Shown here: positions 32,551-41,580 of the stretch, one piece after another | Layout: each line of letters begins with the position of its first letter | How positions within the stretch are numbered: the first letter of the stretch is position 1 | DNA from: Anaerotruncus rubiinfantis | Lineage (GTDB): Bacteria > Bacillota > Clostridia > Oscillospirales > Ruminococcaceae | Reading direction: 5' to 3' | Assembly (NCBI RefSeq): GCF_900078395.1 | Contig: NZ_FKLA01000009.1 | Location: forward strand, 37,305 to 101,304 | Length of the DNA: 64,000 nt | The notes under the pieces: model-generated | The model's database searches: none | Seen by the model: only the letters and a program-made list of their open reading frames with translations | Told to the model about the DNA's origin: nothing | Program-made: the position numbers and the translations under genes

Positions 32551-34167
32551 TCATTGATTGAGCGCGCGTTCTACGCTCCAGTAAAAGTTTTCTTGACCGA
32601 TACAGCTCACGATCCCGCTGCGATCCATGATTTCTTTCACCCCATTCGATACGCCGCAGATATAGACCGGAATCCCTTTTTCCTGAAGGTCCCGCAGCAA
32701 TTCCAAAAATGCCTGCGCCCCTGATATGTCCATATAAGAAGCCCCACGCATGGAAAACAGAACCGCGGATTTGTCGGACAACCGTTCCGCCATGCTGGTA
32801 ATTATCTGCGTATTTGCAAAGATAACCGCTCCGGTTATATATACCACCTCCGCATGATCATACACAGGAGAAAGCGGGGTCTTTTGATTTCTCAGCCTAC
32901 TGGGGTCCACCCGGTCATAATTGACTTCCAGCTTGGACAGGCGGGACACCAATAGAATCAATGCAATCACCACGCCGATCAGGATTGCAATCGTCAAATC
33001 AAAAAGAATGGTTGCCGCCATGGTGGCAAGGAACTTCAGGATAGCGCCTTCAAACTTCCGTGAAAAAATGTATTTGATGGTATCCCACTCATTCATTCGC
33101 CATGCTGTAACAAGCAGAACTCCCGCCAATGCGGATAACGGGATCTGTGCCATAATAGGACCCAACGCAAGCATGGAGATCAGCAGAATAACCGAGTGGA
33201 ATATCCCGGTAAGTCTTGTCTGCGCACCTGATTTTATTGCCACGCTTGTGCGTGCAATAGCTGCCGTTGCAGGAATTCCTCCTAACAGCGGCGACAGGAT
33301 ATTGCCGACTCCCTGTGCAACTAACTCACGGTCGTTATTTAAACGCACGCCTGTCATCCGTCCGGCGCTCGCACCGCACAGCAAACTTTCCACCATGCCT
33401 AAAGCCGCAACGCTGACTGCCGGAGCAAGAAGGTTTCTGATGCTGGATAAATCAAACTCCGCAAAAGAAAACCGCTCGCTAAGTATCAGCGATGAGGGGA
33501 TTTCACCCACAAGGTTCACCTTTAAATGAAAAAGCATGACAAAGGCAGTTGCAAGGATAATCGCTATGAGCGATGCCGGAACAACAGCATTCCACTTTTT
33601 AGGATAAAACACCATAAACAAAATTACCAGCATACCAATTGCAAGCGATATCCAGTTAGGGGAAAAAGCACCGGAAAAATAGCTGATAAACTTTTCTAAT
33701 GCTGAATCGCCCGTTGAGGTGACACCAAAAAGATTGTCAAGTTGTCCCAGGGCAATAATAACAGAAATGCCCGAGGTGAATCCCGCAATAACCGGCATGG
33801 GAATATAAGCTGTTAAACGTCCCAGATGCAGAACGCCTGCCAAAACCAGCAAAATTCCCGCCATAATGGTAGCGGTAAAAACCCCGGATATGCCATACTG
33901 GGCGATAATCGAAATCAGAATCGCTGCCATTGCGCCTGTAGGGCCGGAAATTTGATAAAATGCTCCGCCCAAAAGGCTGATGGAGAATCCGCTTACGATG
34001 GCGGTTATCAATCCCGCCGCCGCTGTTGCGCCGCTGCTTACGCCAAAGGCTAAAGCCAAGGGGAGCGCTACTGCCGCTACTGTCATACCGGCCATTAAGT
34101 CCTTCATCAATTTGCCGCTGTTGTACCCTGCAAATTCCTTCTTCAAATCCTGCCAATAATTTTTCAC
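32551..34167 (-). CDS. SulP (SLC26) family anion transporter with STAS domain
   Basis: A 538-residue transporter with about 12-14 membrane segments (about 20-410) and a C-terminal cytosolic STAS domain (about 440-530). The SulP signature region near the N-terminus, AGMTVAAVALPLALAFGVSSG, is recognisable; ISGPTGAMAAI follows. Family members move sulfate, bicarbonate or other anions, and the substrate here is undetermined. The start is GTG at 34167 with AGAAGG upstream on the - strand. The gene is AT-richer than the core genes and sits at the edge of the Crp/permease island, next to a tRNA gene, a common integration context. Confidence 0.9.
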   Translation of the reverse strand: MKNYWQDLKKEFAGYNSGKLMKDLMAGMTVAAVALPLALAFGVSSGATAAAGLITAIVSGFSISLLGGAFYQISGPTGAMAAILISIIAQYGISGVFTATIMAGILLVLAGVLHLGRLTAYIPMPVIAGFTSGISVIIALGQLDNLFGVTSTGDSALEKFISYFSGAFSPNWISLAIGMLVILFMVFYPKKWNAVVPASLIAIILATAFVMLFHLKVNLVGEIPSSLILSERFSFAEFDLSSIRNLLAPAVSVAALGMVESLLCGASAGRMTGVRLNNDRELVAQGVGNILSPLLGGIPATAAIARTSVAIKSGAQTRLTGIFHSVILLISMLALGPIMAQIPLSALAGVLLVTAWRMNEWDTIKYIFSRKFEGAILKFLATMAATILFDLTIAILIGVVIALILLVSRLSKLEVNYDRVDPSRLRNQKTPLSPVYDHAEVVYITGAVIFANTQIITSMAERLSDKSAVLFSMRGASYMDISGAQAFLELLRDLQEKGIPVYICGVSNGVKEIMDRSGIVSCIGQENFYWSVERALNQ

Positions 34168-34203
34168 TGTCTGTTAACCTTCTTCTTTTATTAGATAGAG
34201 CAA

Positions 34204-34243
34204 AAAAATCCCGAAAGTCCTGATGAATCGGAACTTTCGGGAT
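34204..34243 (-). terminator. Terminator after tRNA-Leu
   Basis: On the - strand AAATCCCGAAAGT pairs with ACTTTCGGGATTT and is followed by a T-run, immediately after the CCA end of the tRNA. Confidence 0.85.
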
Positions 34244-34244
34244 T

Positions 34245-34326
34245 TGGTGCGGGAGATGGGACTTGAACCCACACACCGAAGTACCGGCTCCTAAGACCGG
34301 CGCGTCTGCCATTCCGCCACTCCCGC
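34245..34326 (-). tRNA. tRNA-Leu (anticodon TAG)
   Basis: On the - strand the acceptor GCGGGAG pairs with CTCCCGC, followed by A and an encoded CCA. The D-arm has GGCGGAATGGCAGACGC, the anticodon loop is CTTAGGA (anticodon TAG, 5-bp stem CCGGT/GCCGG), a longish variable arm TACTTCGGTGT marks a class II tRNA, and the T-loop is GGTTCAAGTCC. All are standard for leucine. Confidence 0.95.
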
Positions 34327-34380
34327 ATTTTTTGCCGCGACCGCGGCAAAAAATATTATACGCCATTGGTATAAAGCTTG

Positions 34381-35649
34381 TCAACCATGGATTTCTCCCG
34401 CTTCAAGCAGCGACTGCGCCGCCAGGATAATTCCTGTTTTTCCGCTTGGCCAAGTGAGGCCTCCCTGCAGCCAGGCCGCATATGGTTCCCGCATCGGGCC
34501 GTCGGCGGAAAGCTCAATGGACGCGCCGAGCGTAAACGCGCCCGCCGCCATGATCACCTGGCTGTCGTAGCCGGGCATGTCCCACGGTTCCGGCGTCACA
34601 AACGCGTCGACCGGCGCTCCACGCTGTACGCCTCGGCAAAAGGCGCAAAGGCCATTCGGGGTGCCGAGTTTTACAGCCTGGATAATATCGGCGCGCGGAG
34701 CGTCGCAAACAGGAAAAACCGAAAAACCGAAGCGCTCGAAAAGCGCCGCCGCGAAAACAGCGGTTTTCAGGGCGGCGCCCACCACGGTCGGCGCAAAGAA
34801 CAGCCCCATAAACATGCTGCGCGATTCCCCAAGCGTACAACCGACCTCCTTTCCCACGCCGGGCGCGGTCAAGCGGCAGGCACATTGTTCAATGAGGTCA
34901 GCGCGGCCCGCGATGTAACCGCCTGTTTTTGCAATCCCGCCGCCGGGATTCTTGATAAGCGATCCAATAATAAGATCGGCGCCCACCTGGGTCGGTTCTT
35001 TTTCCTCTGCAAATTCCCCATAACAATTGTCCACCATAATAATCGCCTCGGGATTTGCCGCGCGGACAAGCTTTGCGATCCGGCCAATTTCATCCACCGA
35101 AAGCGATTCTCGCAGCGAATAACCGCGGGAACGCTGCATGTAAGCCACTTTTACGCCCTTGACCGCCTGCGCGATCCCATCATAATCCGGCGTGCCGTCC
35201 TTCAGCAGATCGAGCTGCTCATATTGTACGCCAAACTCCTTGAGCGACCCGCTGCCGCCCGGCACAATCCCAAGCACCGGCTGAAGCGTGTCATACGGCG
35301 CGCCAGTCAGCGAAACGATCCGATCGCCGGGGCGCAGCACACCGAACAATGCCACGGTCAGCGCATGGGTGCCGGAAACAAAATTGTGGCGAAAAATTGC
35401 ATCCTGCGCGCCGGTGATCTCAGCAAAGACCTTTTCGATCGTTTCACGGCCGCGGTCATCGTAACCGTATCCGGTCGAACCGGCGAAATGGCTTTCGCTC
35501 ACACCATGTTTGATAAAAGCCGAAAGCACCTTGCAGGCATTATATTCGGTGATCCGGTCAATCCTGGCGAAAGCTTCCCGGCAGCGTTCTTCCGCAGCCT
35601 CTGCTTCCTTCATAATCATTGGATCGACCTTAAAAAACTGTTCTACCAT
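34381..35649 (-). CDS. Methionine gamma-lyase family protein (YnbB / aluminium-resistance-like)
   Basis: A 422-residue PLP-dependent fold-type I protein of the YnbB group, often labelled aluminium resistance or methionine gamma-lyase family. HNFVSGTHALTVALFG near residue 88, GAPYDTLQPVLG near 115 and the PLP region IIMVDNCYGEFAEEKEPTQV (about 200-220, Asp) are visible. The Lys that binds PLP is expected in DLIIGSLIKNPGGG (about 225-240). Real activity is uncertain; carbon-sulfur lyase chemistry is plausible. TAGGAGAG precedes the ATG. In many Firmicutes it lies near glutamine synthetase or hfq, which is not the case here. Confidence 0.88.
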   Translation of the reverse strand: MVEQFFKVDPMIMKEAEAAEERCREAFARIDRITEYNACKVLSAFIKHGVSESHFAGSTGYGYDDRGRETIEKVFAEITGAQDAIFRHNFVSGTHALTVALFGVLRPGDRIVSLTGAPYDTLQPVLGIVPGGSGSLKEFGVQYEQLDLLKDGTPDYDGIAQAVKGVKVAYMQRSRGYSLRESLSVDEIGRIAKLVRAANPEAIIMVDNCYGEFAEEKEPTQVGADLIIGSLIKNPGGGIAKTGGYIAGRADLIEQCACRLTAPGVGKEVGCTLGESRSMFMGLFFAPTVVGAALKTAVFAAALFERFGFSVFPVCDAPRADIIQAVKLGTPNGLCAFCRGVQRGAPVDAFVTPEPWDMPGYDSQVIMAAGAFTLGASIELSADGPMREPYAAWLQGGLTWPSGKTGIILAAQSLLEAGEIHG

Positions 35650-35667
35650 GTTCTCTCTCCTAAGCCG

Positions 35668-36465
35668 TCAGAAATCAATCTGCGCCCACTGTCCGGCGAT
35701 TTCAAAACCGAGCGGCGCATAAAAATCCATCAGGGAATCCTCCCTTGTGAAAAGCCATACAGCCAGCCCATCCGCACAGGCCTGCCGCAGTGTATAATCC
35801 ACCAGCCAGCTTCCATAGCCCTTGCGGCGGAAATCCGGATGGGTTGCAATCGCGGCAAGAACTGCCTGTCCTTTTCCACGAAATAATATACTTGCCGTTG
35901 AAATTGCGTTTTTATTTACTTTCAGTATGTAATAGTCCGCCAATCCATGCCGCTGCTTATGCGATGCTTCCGCAATCCAAGCGTCCTGGTCAACCGTTTC
36001 TGCAAAACCCGGCGTTGCCAGAACATGCAATCTGCATACCTCAGATAAGCGCTGCGCGCGCTCCACCCGCACAGAAACGCCGTCCGCGCAGAGCGCGGCT
36101 GCGGCTTCCGCGGGGATGTCCCCGCGGCGGCGCAGGATCCATGACGCGCAAAGCGTGCCATGGATCACGGCGTTCAGTTGTTCGAGAAGCTCCCGTTCCC
36201 CATTGATGCAGCGGGCTCCGACTGTATGCGCAAATACAGCGCACTCAGCGGCATCCACGTCCCGCGCGGCAATGGTCAGCACCCCATTCAGGCGCGAAAG
36301 AAATCCCCGGATCTGTCCGTCCTGTTCGATCGACCAGAGATCCAGCTCCCGCTTCCCGGCGCCATAAGTTTGATACTGACTGTATATTTTTATTTCATAT
36401 ATCCCAAAAGTATTTTCTTTGTTACACAGAAACGCTTCCGTTTCCGCATTCAGGTACCGGATCAC
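35668..36465 (-). CDS. GNAT family N-acetyltransferase
   Basis: A 265-residue protein with a C-terminal GNAT domain: AAIATHPDFRRKGYGSWL (about 205-222) is the acetyl-CoA binding segment, followed by VWLFTREDSLMDFYAPLGF. The N-terminal half looks like a second, degenerate GNAT fold, as in two-domain acetyltransferases. The substrate is unknown. Its start codon overlaps the stop of the upstream M42 peptidase gene by four bases (ATGA on the - strand). It is therefore in an operon with two peptidases. Confidence 0.85.
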   Translation of the reverse strand: MIRYLNAETEAFLCNKENTFGIYEIKIYSQYQTYGAGKRELDLWSIEQDGQIRGFLSRLNGVLTIAARDVDAAECAVFAHTVGARCINGERELLEQLNAVIHGTLCASWILRRRGDIPAEAAAALCADGVSVRVERAQRLSEVCRLHVLATPGFAETVDQDAWIAEASHKQRHGLADYYILKVNKNAISTASILFRGKGQAVLAAIATHPDFRRKGYGSWLVDYTLRQACADGLAVWLFTREDSLMDFYAPLGFEIAGQWAQIDF

Positions 36466-37475
36466 CGGCCAAACGCGCCGATCAGCTCCGGCAGCAGCTT
36501 TCGTGTTTCATCCACATCGAAGCGGTTGACAACACAGGACGGCGTATGCAGGTACCGGCAGGGCACCGATACCGCCAGCACCTTTGCCCCTTCGCCCGCG
36601 ACCTGTACCGAACGCGCTTCATTGCCTCCGTAGACGCCTGCCTTCGGCTGGCAGGCAATCCCCTTTTCCGCCGCGATGGTGAGCGCCCTCCGGTAAAGAT
36701 CCCGGTCGTAGATGGTGCCGCGGTCCATGAACGAAAGCACCGGCCCCTTTTTCAACGCGCAGACCACCTTTGTGGGCGGCGTGTCCGGGATATCGCAGGC
36801 AGTCGTTGTTTCAAGCACGATCGCAATCTCCGGCGCAATCTGCGCGGCAGCGGTCTTTCCGCCTGTGGTGCCGGTTTCTTCCTGCACGGTAAAGGCAAAG
36901 TGGCAGTCATACGGCAGGTCGGATTCAATAAGCGCCGCAGCCAGCGCGCAGCCAACCCGGTTGTCAAGCGCGCGGCCGCGCAAAAATCCGTCCCCAAACT
37001 CCGCATACTGCGAACAAAATACCGCGCGATCCCCCAGATGGACCAGTTTGCGGGCTTCGTCACGATCCTTCGCTCCGATATCGAGATACATCGTATCCAG
37101 ATCAGCGGCCTTTTCCCGTTCTTCCGCCGATTTCATATGCATCGCCTTCATGCCGATCACGCCGAAGGTTTCGCCGATCAACACCGATTTACCGGGGATG
37201 GTACGCTTGTCAATGCCGCCTACCGTTGTAAAACGCAGCAGGCCGTCATCTTCGATATAGGTCACAATGAGCCCGACCTCGTCCATATGCGCGGAAATCA
37301 TCAGCTTTTGCTTCGGGGTTTCCCGCCCCTTTTTGAAAGCCAGGATATTGCCGAGCGCATCCACTTTATAAAGGCATTTGCCCTCGATCATCCGCAGGAT
37401 CTCATACCGCACCTGTTCTTCATTGCCGGACACGCCGGGAATGCCGCTCAGACGTTCGATATATTTATAAAGCAT
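36462..37475 (-). CDS. M42 family metallopeptidase (first of a tandem pair)
   Basis: A 337-residue di-zinc aminopeptidase/glucanase-type protein that probably releases N-terminal residues from short peptides in the cytosol. SGVSGNEEQVR-type GIPGVSGNEEQVR near residue 15, SAHMDEVGLI (His ligand and Asp), ALDNRVGCA (Asp ligand), VQEETGTTGG (two Glu) and a C-terminal RYLHTPSC (His) are all present. GGAGGTGA sits nine bases before the ATG at 37475, which overlaps the end of the second M42 gene by 11 bases; an in-frame ATG ten codons earlier is less well supported. Confidence 0.92.
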   Translation of the reverse strand: MLYKYIERLSGIPGVSGNEEQVRYEILRMIEGKCLYKVDALGNILAFKKGRETPKQKLMISAHMDEVGLIVTYIEDDGLLRFTTVGGIDKRTIPGKSVLIGETFGVIGMKAMHMKSAEEREKAADLDTMYLDIGAKDRDEARKLVHLGDRAVFCSQYAEFGDGFLRGRALDNRVGCALAAALIESDLPYDCHFAFTVQEETGTTGGKTAAAQIAPEIAIVLETTTACDIPDTPPTKVVCALKKGPVLSFMDRGTIYDRDLYRRALTIAAEKGIACQPKAGVYGGNEARSVQVAGEGAKVLAVSVPCRYLHTPSCVVNRFDVDETRKLLPELIGAFGR

Positions 37476-38502
37476 TCCCGTCACCTCCAAATTCGGCCCG
37501 GACATACGAAACGATCAGATCCGCCACTGCTTCCACATCGGTCACACAGACCATTTCAATCGGCGTGTGCATATATTTGATCGGGATTGACAGCAGTGCG
37601 CACCGCACCCCCGCGCCCGAAATCGCCACTGCGTCCGCATCGGTACCGGTCCCGCCGCCCATCACTTCTGTCTGATAGGGGATGCCCGCCTCTTTTGCCA
37701 GTTTCTTCATCTGTTTAAACATGCCGTTATCGAGCACCGGCGCGATGCCGACCATCGCCCCCTTGCCCATGAGCCCGCATTTTGCGCGGGGGGCATCCGG
37801 CGTGTGCGCAAACGAAACGTCAACCGCCACACAGTGGGTCGGCGTGAGCTTCACCGCGGCTGTATAAGCCCCCTGGCTGCCGACCTCCTCCATACTGACG
37901 AGCGCCACGCTGAGCGTGCAGCCAAGCTTTGCCGCCGCAAGCCGTTTGGCCGCCAGAATCACCGACGCGCAGCCCGCACGGTCGTCGATGGAGGGCGCGC
38001 AGACCAGCCCCCCCGGCAGCTCCCGCGCCTGCCCGCAGATGGTCACCCGGTCACCCAGCGCGATCTTTTCCCGTGCCTCTTCCCCGGTCATCCCCACGTC
38101 GATACAGAGATCCTCCAGCTTTGGAAGCTTCCCATCGTCCGGGTTCAGATGGGGCGGAATGGTGCAGATTACCCCGTCGAGCGGACCATTTTCAGTGTGC
38201 ACCTGTACCTGCGCCGCCAGCACGAGCGACCGGTCAATGCCGCCGCAGTTAGAGACGCGCAGGAAGCCATTTTCCTCAATGTAGCTTACAATCATACCGA
38301 TTTGGTCAAGGTGGGCAGTGAGCATCACATGTGGAGCTCCTTTGCCCGCTTCATGCACGCGGCAGATGAGGCTGCCGAGCCGCGTCGTTTCGCACGGGCC
38401 GAGCTGCGCAAGCATCCCCCACGCCGTCTGGGCCGCGCGGTCTTCAAAGCCCGACACGCCGACCGCGTCACAGAGGTTCAAAATCATTTTTGCTGTGGAC
38501 AT
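37465..38502 (-). CDS. M42 family metallopeptidase (second of a tandem pair)
   Basis: A 345-residue paralogue of the following gene. Metal and catalytic motifs are conserved: LTAHLDQIGMIVSYIEE (His/Asp; DQ replaces the usual DE), SIDDRAGCA (Asp), SMEEVGSQGA (Glu-Glu) and IKYMHTPIEM (His). GGGTGTDADA is typical of the family. The ATG at 38502 has a GAAAGAAGG site; a far longer upstream frame would enter murD. Tandem M42 genes are common in Clostridia and may form mixed dodecamers (inference). The operon continues to a GNAT gene and is led by murD. Confidence 0.9.
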   Translation of the reverse strand: MSTAKMILNLCDAVGVSGFEDRAAQTAWGMLAQLGPCETTRLGSLICRVHEAGKGAPHVMLTAHLDQIGMIVSYIEENGFLRVSNCGGIDRSLVLAAQVQVHTENGPLDGVICTIPPHLNPDDGKLPKLEDLCIDVGMTGEEAREKIALGDRVTICGQARELPGGLVCAPSIDDRAGCASVILAAKRLAAAKLGCTLSVALVSMEEVGSQGAYTAAVKLTPTHCVAVDVSFAHTPDAPRAKCGLMGKGAMVGIAPVLDNGMFKQMKKLAKEAGIPYQTEVMGGGTGTDADAVAISGAGVRCALLSIPIKYMHTPIEMVCVTDVEAVADLIVSYVRAEFGGDGNAL

Positions 38503-38524
38503 CTGAAACCTTCTTTCCTTTGGG

Positions 38525-39913
38525 TCAGAGCGCTTTGACCAGTTCCTTAAAATGGCGGCCGCGCGCTTCAAAATTCGGGTAGGCATCAAAACTTGCGCAC
38601 GCGGGCGAAAGCGAGACGATATCCCCTTCGGCGGCCTTTTCATGTGCGATACGCACCGCATCTTCGAGATCTTTTGCACGCAGGACAACGAGTTTTTCCG
38701 GATCAAAATCCGCAGCGGCTTTCACCGCCGATTCGATCTTGTCCGCGGTCGCCCCGGTGAGGATCAGCATCTTCACCTTTTCAAGCAGCTTGGGCACCAG
38801 CGGCTCGAACGGGATCTTTTTGTCATATCCTCCCGCGATGACGATCAGCTTCTGCCCAAAGCTGTTGAGCCCGGCAATCGTCCGGGTTGGAGTGGTCGCG
38901 ATCGAATCGTTGTACCATTTGACCCCGCCAAGCTCCCGCACCAGTTCGATGCGGTGCTCCACGCCGCCGAATTCCATCGCGACATTCTGAATCGCCTCCA
39001 GATCCGCATAACCCCAGACCGCACAGATCGCAGCGAGGTAGTTTTCCACATTATGAATGCCCGGCAGTTTGATCTCTTCGGCGCGCAGGACCTTCTGCGC
39101 CCTGCCGTTGATCGAAACGTAGATGACCCCGTCCTCGAGATAGGCTCCAGTGCGTACCGGGTGTTTCACTGAAAATTCAAAGAGCTGCCCCCGCACATCC
39201 TTTGCAAACGACGCCGCCAATTCGTTGTCCACGCCGAGCACCGTTCTGGAAAAGGCGTGCTGGTGCAGGACGATGTTGCGTTTTGCGTCGACGTATTCCT
39301 GCATGTCCTTATGGATGTCGAGATGGTTCGGGGTGATGTTGGTGACCACCGCGATGTCCGGGCTTTCGCGCATCGAGATGAGCTGGAAGCTCGAAAGCTC
39401 CGCCACCGCGAAATCCCCGTCGCGGATATCCTGCACCACCGGCATCAAGGGGCGGCCGATGTTGCCGCCGAGATGGACCCTGTGCCCGGCCTCCTTGAGC
39501 ATCTCCGCAATGATGGTTGTGGTGGTGGTCTTGCCGTCCGAACCGGTGATAGCCACCGTCTTGCAGGGGCACAAGTCGAAGAATAGCTCCATCTCGCTGG
39601 TGACCACCACACCGTCCTGCCTGAGCTGCTCGAGCACCGGGTGATGGAACTTCATCCCCGGCGTACGCAGGACGATTTCGGCATCGATTCCATCAAGATA
39701 GCCTTCTCCAAGCTTCAGTGTGACCCCCTGCGCCTCAAAATTGTTGCAGATCGCTTCGCCAAGCTGCTCGCGGGTACGTCTATCGCAGGCAATCACCTTT
39801 GCGCCGCGGTCACAGAGCCTGCTGATCAGGTCGGAATGGCTCACGCCGATACCGATTACCGCCACTTTTTTCCCTTTTACTTCCTCAAAGAAGCGCTGAA
39901 CCCTGCTGTCCAT
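38525..39913 (-). CDS. murD: UDP-N-acetylmuramoyl-L-alanine--D-glutamate ligase
   Basis: Adds D-Glu to UDP-MurNAc-L-Ala in the cytosolic stage of peptidoglycan synthesis. The 462-residue Mur ligase has a Rossmann N-terminal domain (VAVIGIGVSHSDLI), the ATP-binding ITGSDGKTTTTTII (about residue 118), the family motif NITPNHLDIHKDM (about 195) and the C-terminal domain with VKWYNDSIATTPTRTIAGL (about 325). GGAGG precedes the ATG. It is outside the usual mra/dcw cluster and is followed by the M42 genes. alr, another wall gene, follows in the - direction upstream after a terminator. Confidence 0.96.
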   Translation of the reverse strand: MDSRVQRFFEEVKGKKVAVIGIGVSHSDLISRLCDRGAKVIACDRRTREQLGEAICNNFEAQGVTLKLGEGYLDGIDAEIVLRTPGMKFHHPVLEQLRQDGVVVTSEMELFFDLCPCKTVAITGSDGKTTTTTIIAEMLKEAGHRVHLGGNIGRPLMPVVQDIRDGDFAVAELSSFQLISMRESPDIAVVTNITPNHLDIHKDMQEYVDAKRNIVLHQHAFSRTVLGVDNELAASFAKDVRGQLFEFSVKHPVRTGAYLEDGVIYVSINGRAQKVLRAEEIKLPGIHNVENYLAAICAVWGYADLEAIQNVAMEFGGVEHRIELVRELGGVKWYNDSIATTPTRTIAGLNSFGQKLIVIAGGYDKKIPFEPLVPKLLEKVKMLILTGATADKIESAVKAAADFDPEKLVVLRAKDLEDAVRIAHEKAAEGDIVSLSPACASFDAYPNFEARGRHFKELVKAL

Positions 39914-39983
39914 AAGAAAAGCCTCCTATTATTCCTGTCTAACTTTTTTATTATATTCGCCCCGGCCGGTTTTATCAAGCAAA

Positions 39984-40014
39984 AACGGGGGAACTCCAAA
40001 AGAAGTTCCCCCCG
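39984..40014. terminator. Intrinsic terminator after alr
   Basis: Arms GGGGGAACT and AGTTCCCCC with CCAAAAGA-type loop; on the - strand it is followed by a T-run (GTTTTTG). It lies 15 bases past the alr stop. Confidence 0.85.
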
Positions 40015-40028
40015 GAGCCGCTATATTT

Positions 40029-41222
40029 TTACAAAGCTTCGATCACATAATCGATTACAGCCGCCTCCCGGCCATCCTCTATGTAAACCCGCGGAACACG
40101 CCGCCCAATCAGGCAGGCTTCCTCATAGTTGATGGTGCCGTTCCACTGCGCGAAATCGTCAAGCGTCACCGCCAGATCCCCGCACCGTCCAACCAACGTC
40201 ACAACATCCCCGCTTTGAACCTGTGGGATATCGGTCACGTCGATCATCATCTGGTCCATGCACACCCGGCCGACCACCGGCGCATATTCGCCGCCCACGA
40301 TCACCCGGCCGCGGTTCGAAAGGTTGCGGCGGTAACCGTCCGCGTAGCCGGCCGCGATCGAGGCCACCACCTGCCGGTCATGTTCGGTTGTGTAGGTCCG
40401 TCCGTAGCTGACCGGCACGCCCGCTTCGAGTTTTTTCACCATCGACACGGTGGTATAGAGCGACATCGCCGGGCGCAGGTCGGCCATTCCGGCACATTCG
40501 CCGGACGGCGCAAGTCCATAGAGCACGATCCCAAGCCGCACCATGTCCAGGTGCATCTGTGGATAGGCCATCGTCGCCGCGCTGTTGCAGCAATGCCGCA
40601 GCGAAAAGGTAATCCCGAGCCTGCGCAGCTCTTCCAGGGTTTGTATAAACACCGCGTACTGGCCCAGCGTATATTCCCTGCTGTCCTGCTGGAATTCGTC
40701 GGCGCAGGCAAAATGGGTATAGATCCCGGTGCAGGAAAGCCCCGGCAGCGCGCAGGCCGCGGCAATCTCTTCCGCCGCCTCGCATTCGTGGCCGTTGGGC
40801 GCGTAAAACCCAATACGGGTCATGCCGGTGTCCACCTTGATGTGACAGTCAACCGTGACGCCCTTTTTTTTTGCCTGCGCGGAAAGCGCCTTGGCATATT
40901 CTTCCGAATACACAGTCTGCGAAACGTTCAGCTCGGCCAGGCGGTCCGCCATCGCAGGCGGCGTAAAGCCAAGGATCAGGACCGGCTTATCGATCCCCTG
41001 GCGGCGCAGCGAAACCGCTTCGTTCAGATTCGAAACAGCAAACCAATCGACCCCTGCCTTCTGCAGCGCGCGGGAAACATAGCCGTCCCCGTGGCCGTAT
41101 GCGTCCGCCTTGACCACCGCCATGGACAGGCAGCCGGGATCAAGGCACTTCTTCATTTCCTGATAGTTGTGGACCACAGCGTCCAGGTCGATGTCCGCCC
41201 AGGTGCGGCGCAAATAATCCAT
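40029..41222 (-). CDS. alr: Alanine racemase
   Basis: Interconverts L- and D-alanine for peptidoglycan. The 397-residue fold-type III PLP enzyme has the Lys in AVVKADAYGHG (about residue 36-46), a substrate-site region HIKVDTGMTRIGF (about 128) and the Tyr base region in VSYGRTYTTEHD (about 270). GRVCMDQMMIDV (about 315) is the usual C-terminal signature. The ATG at 41222 has a GGGAAAAG site; an upstream frame to 41288 is unsupported. A small membrane protein gene lies 19 bases upstream. Spore alanine racemases exist, but nothing here says this is one. Confidence 0.96.
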   Translation of the reverse strand: MDYLRRTWADIDLDAVVHNYQEMKKCLDPGCLSMAVVKADAYGHGDGYVSRALQKAGVDWFAVSNLNEAVSLRRQGIDKPVLILGFTPPAMADRLAELNVSQTVYSEEYAKALSAQAKKKGVTVDCHIKVDTGMTRIGFYAPNGHECEAAEEIAAACALPGLSCTGIYTHFACADEFQQDSREYTLGQYAVFIQTLEELRRLGITFSLRHCCNSAATMAYPQMHLDMVRLGIVLYGLAPSGECAGMADLRPAMSLYTTVSMVKKLEAGVPVSYGRTYTTEHDRQVVASIAAGYADGYRRNLSNRGRVIVGGEYAPVVGRVCMDQMMIDVTDIPQVQSGDVVTLVGRCGDLAVTLDDFAQWNGTINYEEACLIGRRVPRVYIEDGREAAVIDYVIEAL

Positions 41223-41241
41223 ATCGGCTTTTCCCTTTCTT

Positions 41242-41427
41242 TCAGTCGTCCCGGTCCGGATCTTTGGCGATGAGCACCGCCAGCCCAAAGGTGTTGATCA
41301 GGATCGAAAGCCCAAGCGTGATGAGCGCCCAGGGCGAATTTGTATTGAATAAAAGCAGGAGTGCTACCAATAATACGATCACACCAACCGCCAGCACTGT
41401 GAGCCCGAATTTTCTTCTTGTCATCAT
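41242..41427 (-). CDS. Small two-span membrane protein
   Basis: A 61-residue protein with two hydrophobic stretches (about 8-27 and 31-54) and a charged tail KDPDRDD. MM at the start offers two adjacent start codons; the second has equal support. There is no recognised family. It lies directly upstream of alr on the same strand with a 19-base gap and is probably co-transcribed with it. Confidence 0.6.
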   Translation of the reverse strand: MMTRRKFGLTVLAVGVIVLLVALLLLFNTNSPWALITLGLSILINTFGLAVLIAKDPDRDD

Positions 41428-41580
41428 CGTTCAAATTCCTTTGTATTGATGCACCCAATAAGGGTTCTGAGGCGTTTCACCCGTACATTTTAATATACAC
41501 CAACCCCGCGGCTTTTACAACCAAGCCGTCCGCGTTCGCACAAATTTAACAATTGCCACACTTTTTCCGGGAGGGATTCT

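Noticed and set aside
34204-34243. Attachment repeat of an integrated element at tRNA-Leu
   Set aside because: The hairpin after the tRNA is an ordinary terminator; no second copy of the tRNA 3' end was seen in the neighbouring island.
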